Positions 59,032 to 64,000 of a stretch of 64,000 bases of DNA are shown here, piece by piece; the stretch's first letter is position 1, and the number at the start of each line of letters is the position of its first letter. Source of the stretch: Allium sativum (Eukaryota > Streptophyta > Magnoliopsida > Asparagales > Amaryllidaceae). The translations under genes were made by a program, and so were the position numbers. Location of the stretch: the NCBI GenBank assembly GCA_030737875.1, contig CM060921.1, positions 403,102,192 through 403,166,191 on the forward strand, written 5' to 3'. The notes beneath the pieces are model-generated. The model ran no database searches. It worked only from the letters and a program-made list of their open reading frames with translations, and was not told the DNA's origin.

Positions 59032-61717
59032 ATAGTCGGCTATTTAACTATCGAAGTAAAAACAAACATTCATTCAAATGTACAACTAAACATCACACAA
59101 CCATGGGCACTTTTTATTTAACATTCGTATTTATTATCCGAATTCCCATATCTTACCAGATATTTCTCAAATCTCGTTTTAGCTTTTTTCACACTTCTTG
59201 GGAAAACATTTCTAGTTATTTTAAACTCTTATCCTCCCATGTTCCAGAAATATACATTATTTACGTTCGAAAACATTTCCATTCTTTTTACATTCTTCAT
59301 TTTCTACACTTGGATAATATACCCTATCTACATTGGAAAAATATTTCCTATTTCATAAATATTTTAATCTGCCAAACGTACACTTTTAAAATATTATTCA
59401 CTTTAAAATGTGAATATCATACCTATTATAGAAATCTGAACACCTTTATCAAATAATTCTTTATTCGAGTAATAGATACCCTTATCTTGTTTACCGAAAT
59501 CCCTTCATAATTTTATATTTCCATTCCTCTTTATAAATTTTATTTCTAAGTCAACTTCTTGTCAAAATCAAGTTTATAACTAAATATTGATTACATATCC
59601 TTATTCTAATGTATTGCTTTAAACTAAAGATTAACTACCCTATCAGATTATAATTCCTAAAATAATACATTCGACATCGTCAAATTATAGTTCCATTTCC
59701 TAATAGTGTTATATATTAAAATCACGTTTAAGCTTGGTCAACAACGTTAATTTATCGTTATAGTTCAGACTTGTCATACGCTGTAATATTCCCTTTTATA
59801 ACTAATCTCGACATAACAGTCATGCTTAAGCCTAGTCAACAACGTTATTTTATCGCTATAGTTCAAAGACTTGCAATACGCTAGTATATTCCAGTTTATA
59901 ACTAATTTCGACGTCTCTTTCCGTTACAAGGTAATACCATCCCTCGATAATAGTGAAGTCGTTCAAGTTGGTGTATTTTATTAACCCCTCAGACCTTGAT
60001 CGACAACGTTCTTACCTTAGAACAAATATAAGTCCGTAACTCTAAACTTCTTATTACTTATACTATCCATTAAACCATATTTCTTACTTAATTTGAAATA
60101 TGGTTTTTATAACACCATATCCTTACTGTGAAACTCGGCTGTTTATAATTATTTACATTTGGTCACTAACTCTTCACTTCATCTTCCTTATACACTTTCA
60201 TTTAAAACTTCTCTTATCAAAAATCAATCACGTTCTTTGTCTTTTGGCAATTTACTTCTTATTCGAATTATTATACCCAATTCAAGAAAACATCTCAATA
60301 CAAACTTGATACTATCTTAAATGGATCCATTTAAGAACCAATTTCGTTAATCAAATAGTGATTAACTTGATCATTTGCTGAAGTGAAACAGTTTACTTCC
60401 TTATTATTAAATAATACTAATTATATCAGTTCAATAACTATTTAAACTTCATTAATTAAGAAGGTAATTAAATCTTATTAATTTTGATTAATTTATTTTT
60501 ATTTGATTAATTGAAGACCAATTAATCCAATAATCATTTTCCAAATAAACATTGATTTAATCAACTTCATTACATCAGTTAATTCGTTAACTGATTTTAA
60601 TTACTTCTTATCATTAGGTTAATATAATTAATCTAATAATATTTCTTAACTATTTGCTTTAAAATAATTATCCAAATTATTCACTCCGAGATAATTACAG
60701 TTTCATAACTTATTTAAATGTCAAATAATCGTTTATATTTACTTTATAAAATGAACTATAAAATACCAGTTTATAATAGAACTTCTATTATAATTTAAAC
60801 TTTGCTTAAATTATAAAAATATAATTATCTTCGTTGATTTTCCTCACGGCCAATCAACTTCTTAACATAAATGGGTTTATGGTCGACTGTTGTTATTTTC
60901 TTAATCGATATCGTTTATTTATTAAATCAACATAACGTCGAATTTTCATTCAACATGGTTCAAACAGTAAAACAAACAGTATATATAAATATTTAGGAAT
61001 CCGGTTGGATTCCTCCAACCGATTTCCACATCCACATATGTAAGTCAACACAATTTACACTAATTCCATACTAACTAGGGAATATTAAAATCGATGGAAT
61101 CAGTATCCAACCAATGATGTGCATATATGCAACATATATTTCAACCAATTTAATTGTAATCTATATAAACGACCATCACACAACATTCAATCAACATTAA
61201 GATATAATTATAATATTTTAAAATAGATCAGAGTTAGTGAATTTACTCACCTTTGCACGTTAACCATTAAATAACGATTTGCATCAGTAGATTAAACCCG
61301 TGTGATACAGTTTTCTTCACACTTTAGCTTCCAGCTTCCATACGCTATCCAGCATGATGAATGGTTCATAGAACCTTCCCTTGAACCCGGCCCACATACA
61401 CTTATTTTTCCCACTCACGCTTCCTACTTCTTCTACTTTTCTTTTCTTTTCCTTTACGGGTATCAAAACCTTCAACTCCATTTTCTTCCTTGACTTATCA
61501 ACACCCAGATCCACAGCAGTACAATGTTCATCATGTTTGTTTCACCATCGAACTCACCTTCCATTCTCTGTTATTCGAAATTTTCTGCTATAGGCCCTTC
61601 ACCATTTGCCATCCAGTACAGCGCGGACACTATGCATAGCGCGGACACAATGTACAACGCGGACACCAATCCGTTCTCCATGCAACTAAATAGCAGAGGG
61701 TACATCAACTTCCTTTC

Positions 61718-61741
61718 CTCTCTCTCTCTCTATATATATAT
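61718..61741 (-). repeat. CT/TA microsatellite in D right LTR
   Basis: It stands where the left LTR has a pure TA run (18276-18301). It may include the promoter TATA box. Confidence 0.7.
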
Positions 61742-64000
61742 CCCTCTTTAAACAAACTGGGCCTTACTTCTTCGGTTCTGCCCAATGGCCATAGTCAGCC
61801 TAAGCACCCCTGTATTTCACTACTTCCCAAAACAGAATACAGCACCCTTCTTCTTCTTACTTGCAAATTCATCCGCTTCCAGTAAACCGACTCCCTCATT
61901 TCCGCAAGTTTAAACCCATCTTTCACCTTCTACTTTATACTTTCAAACACAAACCGGTTTTAGCAACGTTCGTCTCCTCTCCAACACTTTGTTTCCTTTC
62001 TCCAACGTCTTCTACATGGAAAACTACCCACTTCATTCACCATCCTCCTCTTGTCGCGTACACAGCTAAACCCGACTACACACTGCAAAACTCACGCCTT
62101 CCTCTTTTTGGAATAACCCACGCTACTTCTCCATATACCAACCATCACCAAATACATGCATGGTCTTCCTCATCCATTTTTGACAGTTCAAAGCTTCCGC
62201 TCTCTTCAACTTGACCCTAGCACCACCGTACTCCTCCTCGTAGAAGCCTTCTCCTCGCCAACGCTATTAGAAGAAGTTCGCCCTCCAGGAATGAACCGCG
62301 TCCTCCCAATTTTCTTCAGGCTGTATGGGTCTTGAGATGCATTTTTCCTCCCAACAGTGTTTAGACCACATGCACATCCATGCTACAGAGGTAGCGAACT
62401 TTATTTCCCCCGACAGAAATCAATAGAAGCTCGTTCCCATAGCCTACAGAAACTTGTAATGGCCGAACTCACATATGCTAATATGCAGGAAGCCATGTCT
62501 AGGCGATGAGCTGCTGCTCATTAAAACTAGCGCCATGGGTGTTTTAATTACTTCGTGAAGCCAACTGATCTGTCGTAGATGGAGAAGTCTTATTTATAAG
62601 CGCTTTGCAAAACTTGGCACTCACGTAATAACTGCATAGGTCTATAGATCCTCATGAATTGTTTACATCGTTAAAAGGGAGTAGTGAATGGTTTACATCA
62701 CCATACTTTCATGCTGTCCCCTTTCAAATCCATAAACGTGAACAGCTTCATAACCCAGTCGATAGTATTTACTCAAACTTTTCTATTATTATAGTATAGG
62801 GTAGGATTGTAACATGTCAGGGTGTTGTTCATTTGTAGGAGGCAGTTTTAGTGTAGGTTCAGATCAGTACGTTTTCCTTTTTATGTTCGCAGAATTGAAA
62901 GCCTTTAAGTCAGCTGATATTAGTGCAGATTTTTACTTTCCTTGGGTATGAAGTCTCAGCCTATAGGTAGATTATATTTTCAAGAATATAGTTGTGTCAT
63001 ATAGATGTATTTTCTTGTCTGCACTGTTTAGCTTTGAGGCCATGCGCTGATTATATATATACATATATAGTGATCTTCAGTGGTGAGTTTTCATTTGATG
63101 TTGAGAGTGTAGTTATAGAATATCATAGGTCTGCATATGTTTTATCCTTTTGTTAGCTTGAAATAGTTTGCGTTTGTTTACATTTCACTTGGTTTTCACG
63201 TCTTAAGGCATGGAGTGAGGTCAGGTAGGATAGGTCTGTAGTACAATTCCTTGGACCCGAAGCAGTTGAGAATTCTAAGTTTACACAAGTGGATTTGGAT
63301 ATCACGTTTGTAGCCTTATAGGGTAGGTCCTCTTCTTTCTTTTCTATACAATCAAGGGTCCTGCGTGGGGAGTACCAACATATAGAAAAGTGATGAGGGG
63401 ATGCCAAGCATTTAGCACTTAGATCGGATGTAGCCATGTAGGAATACACATGTGGCATTCTGTATATTGGATGATGTTCTTTGGGTTCGTTTAATCGTGA
63501 AGTTACCGTGTTACATGAATTTACATTCATGTCCGAGCCGTTACGGAAAAATATAAGAATACGGTCATGTCCAGCGAGGTTCCATGATCCCAAAATATTA
63601 TAATATCGGTAGTTAACTAATATTTCAAACCCCGAAATATTGATATAAGGTGCCACATACTCCAAATAAAAAGTTGTGTATTTAATTAATAAAAAATTAC
63701 AGTAAAATTCTAAAAATTAAATTATCACTATGTCTCAAAAAAATCTTGTCCAAATTTGAATCCGATATTCAAATATATTTATTAACCGTTATGGCCAAAA
63801 ACGAATATGCCGCTGCTTTTCTGAATATTTAATTTGGACATAACTTGTAATATATAATCCAGGATCTCAATTTTTCACTTCCATTGGAGAAATAAGGTTC
63901 AACAGATTCGAATGTTTCTTTTTACGAGGAAATCCGACTTGTAACAGATCCTGTATGCTTAGTTGAAGTTCAGAACATTAAATTACGAACTGCTGCGATA

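Larger units (their letters stand above)
617..64000 (-). mobile_element. Element D: giant-LTR non-autonomous LTR retrotransposon, split by E and C, runs off the window
   Basis: D consists of a left LTR (617-657 plus 14208-20704), a short interior (20705-22127) and a right LTR (22128-23512 plus 59032-64000, still unfinished). Orientation is minus: the tRNA-Met primer site lies beside the right LTR and the polypurine tract beside the left LTR. Both LTRs start TGTAACGGCCCG on the plus strand. The visible LTR end is ...GGACATTACA at 20704. Removing E and C gives LTRs of about 6.5 kb against an interior of 1.42 kb. No gag or pol remnant was seen, so D must have been moved by another element's proteins. 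The five bases left of D are TAGTC. The partner target-site copy is outside the window. Confidence 0.88.
22128..64000 (-). repeat. D right LTR (5' LTR in element orientation), interrupted by C and truncated by window end
   Basis: The segments are 22128-23512 and 59032-64000. Comparison with 20540-20704 indicates that about 160 bases are missing beyond the window. Landmarks: cassette 22495-22677; element C in the middle; 98-bp duplication near 59725; conserved GGATTCCTCC region near 60995-61040; TA/CT run 61718-61741; U3 block from about 63570. The minus-strand open frame 63153-63665 is broken by indels in the sister LTR. Confidence 0.88.

Noticed and set aside
63153..63665. 170-residue minus-strand open frame in the D right LTR
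   Set aside because: The left LTR lacks the start codon (TTG) and has indels in the same stretch. No motif recognised.

Overview
The window looks like plant nuclear DNA from a repeat-rich, probably heterochromatic region. Evidence: no bacterial gene order, no rRNA or tRNA gene, and every recognisable protein belongs to plant-type Ty3/gypsy LTR retrotransposons (Gag, protease, RT, RNase H, integrase, chromodomain) with initiator-Met tRNA primer sites. I cannot name the species. I found no host gene. Apart from about 616 bases at the left edge, everything belongs to five nested LTR elements, and the left edge looks like part of a sixth.

Nesting, outside to inside. Element D (minus strand, 617 to beyond 64000) has LTRs of about 6.5 kb and only 1.4 kb of internal DNA. 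Its left LTR is split by element E (plus strand, 658-14202; 4.83-kb LTRs, 3.9-kb non-coding interior; TSD CTAAT). Its right LTR is split by element C (minus strand, 23513-59026; 4.3-4.4-kb LTRs, a decayed gag-pol lacking integrase; TSD CTTCG with one change on each side). Element C is split inside gag by element B (minus strand, 30141-53953; 5.37-kb LTRs, 3.3-kb non-coding interior; TSD CCTTG). The left LTR of B is split by element A (plus strand, 35484-45220; 2.5-kb LTRs, TSD TAAAT, one open Gag-Pol frame of about 1458 residues ending in a chromodomain). By eye, sister-LTR similarity is highest in A and B and lower in C and D, which agrees with the nesting order.

B, D and E are non-autonomous LARD-like elements with very long LTRs and no coding frame. 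A is an apparently complete chromovirus (Tekay/Del-like by its domain order and C-terminal chromodomain). A, B, D and E share a primer-site-proximal leader, so A-like elements are plausible suppliers of protein to the others.

The most interesting signal is a set of small RNA-fold candidates that persist where everything else has diverged, with base changes that keep pairing. They are: (1) a compact three-hairpin cassette 320-440 nt before the LTR 3' end in all five families; (2) a long-stem hairpin just upstream of it in B, C, D and E; (3) a 25-nt hairpin about 450-700 nt downstream of the primer site in B, D and E; (4) an 18-nt hairpin just before the polypurine tract in all five. In addition, LTR and internal modules have swapped sides of the LTR border between families, and much of the AT-rich DNA is made of tandem arrays of short inverted repeats with a different stem sequence in each array. 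All comparisons were made by reading. No alignment, folding or database search was run.
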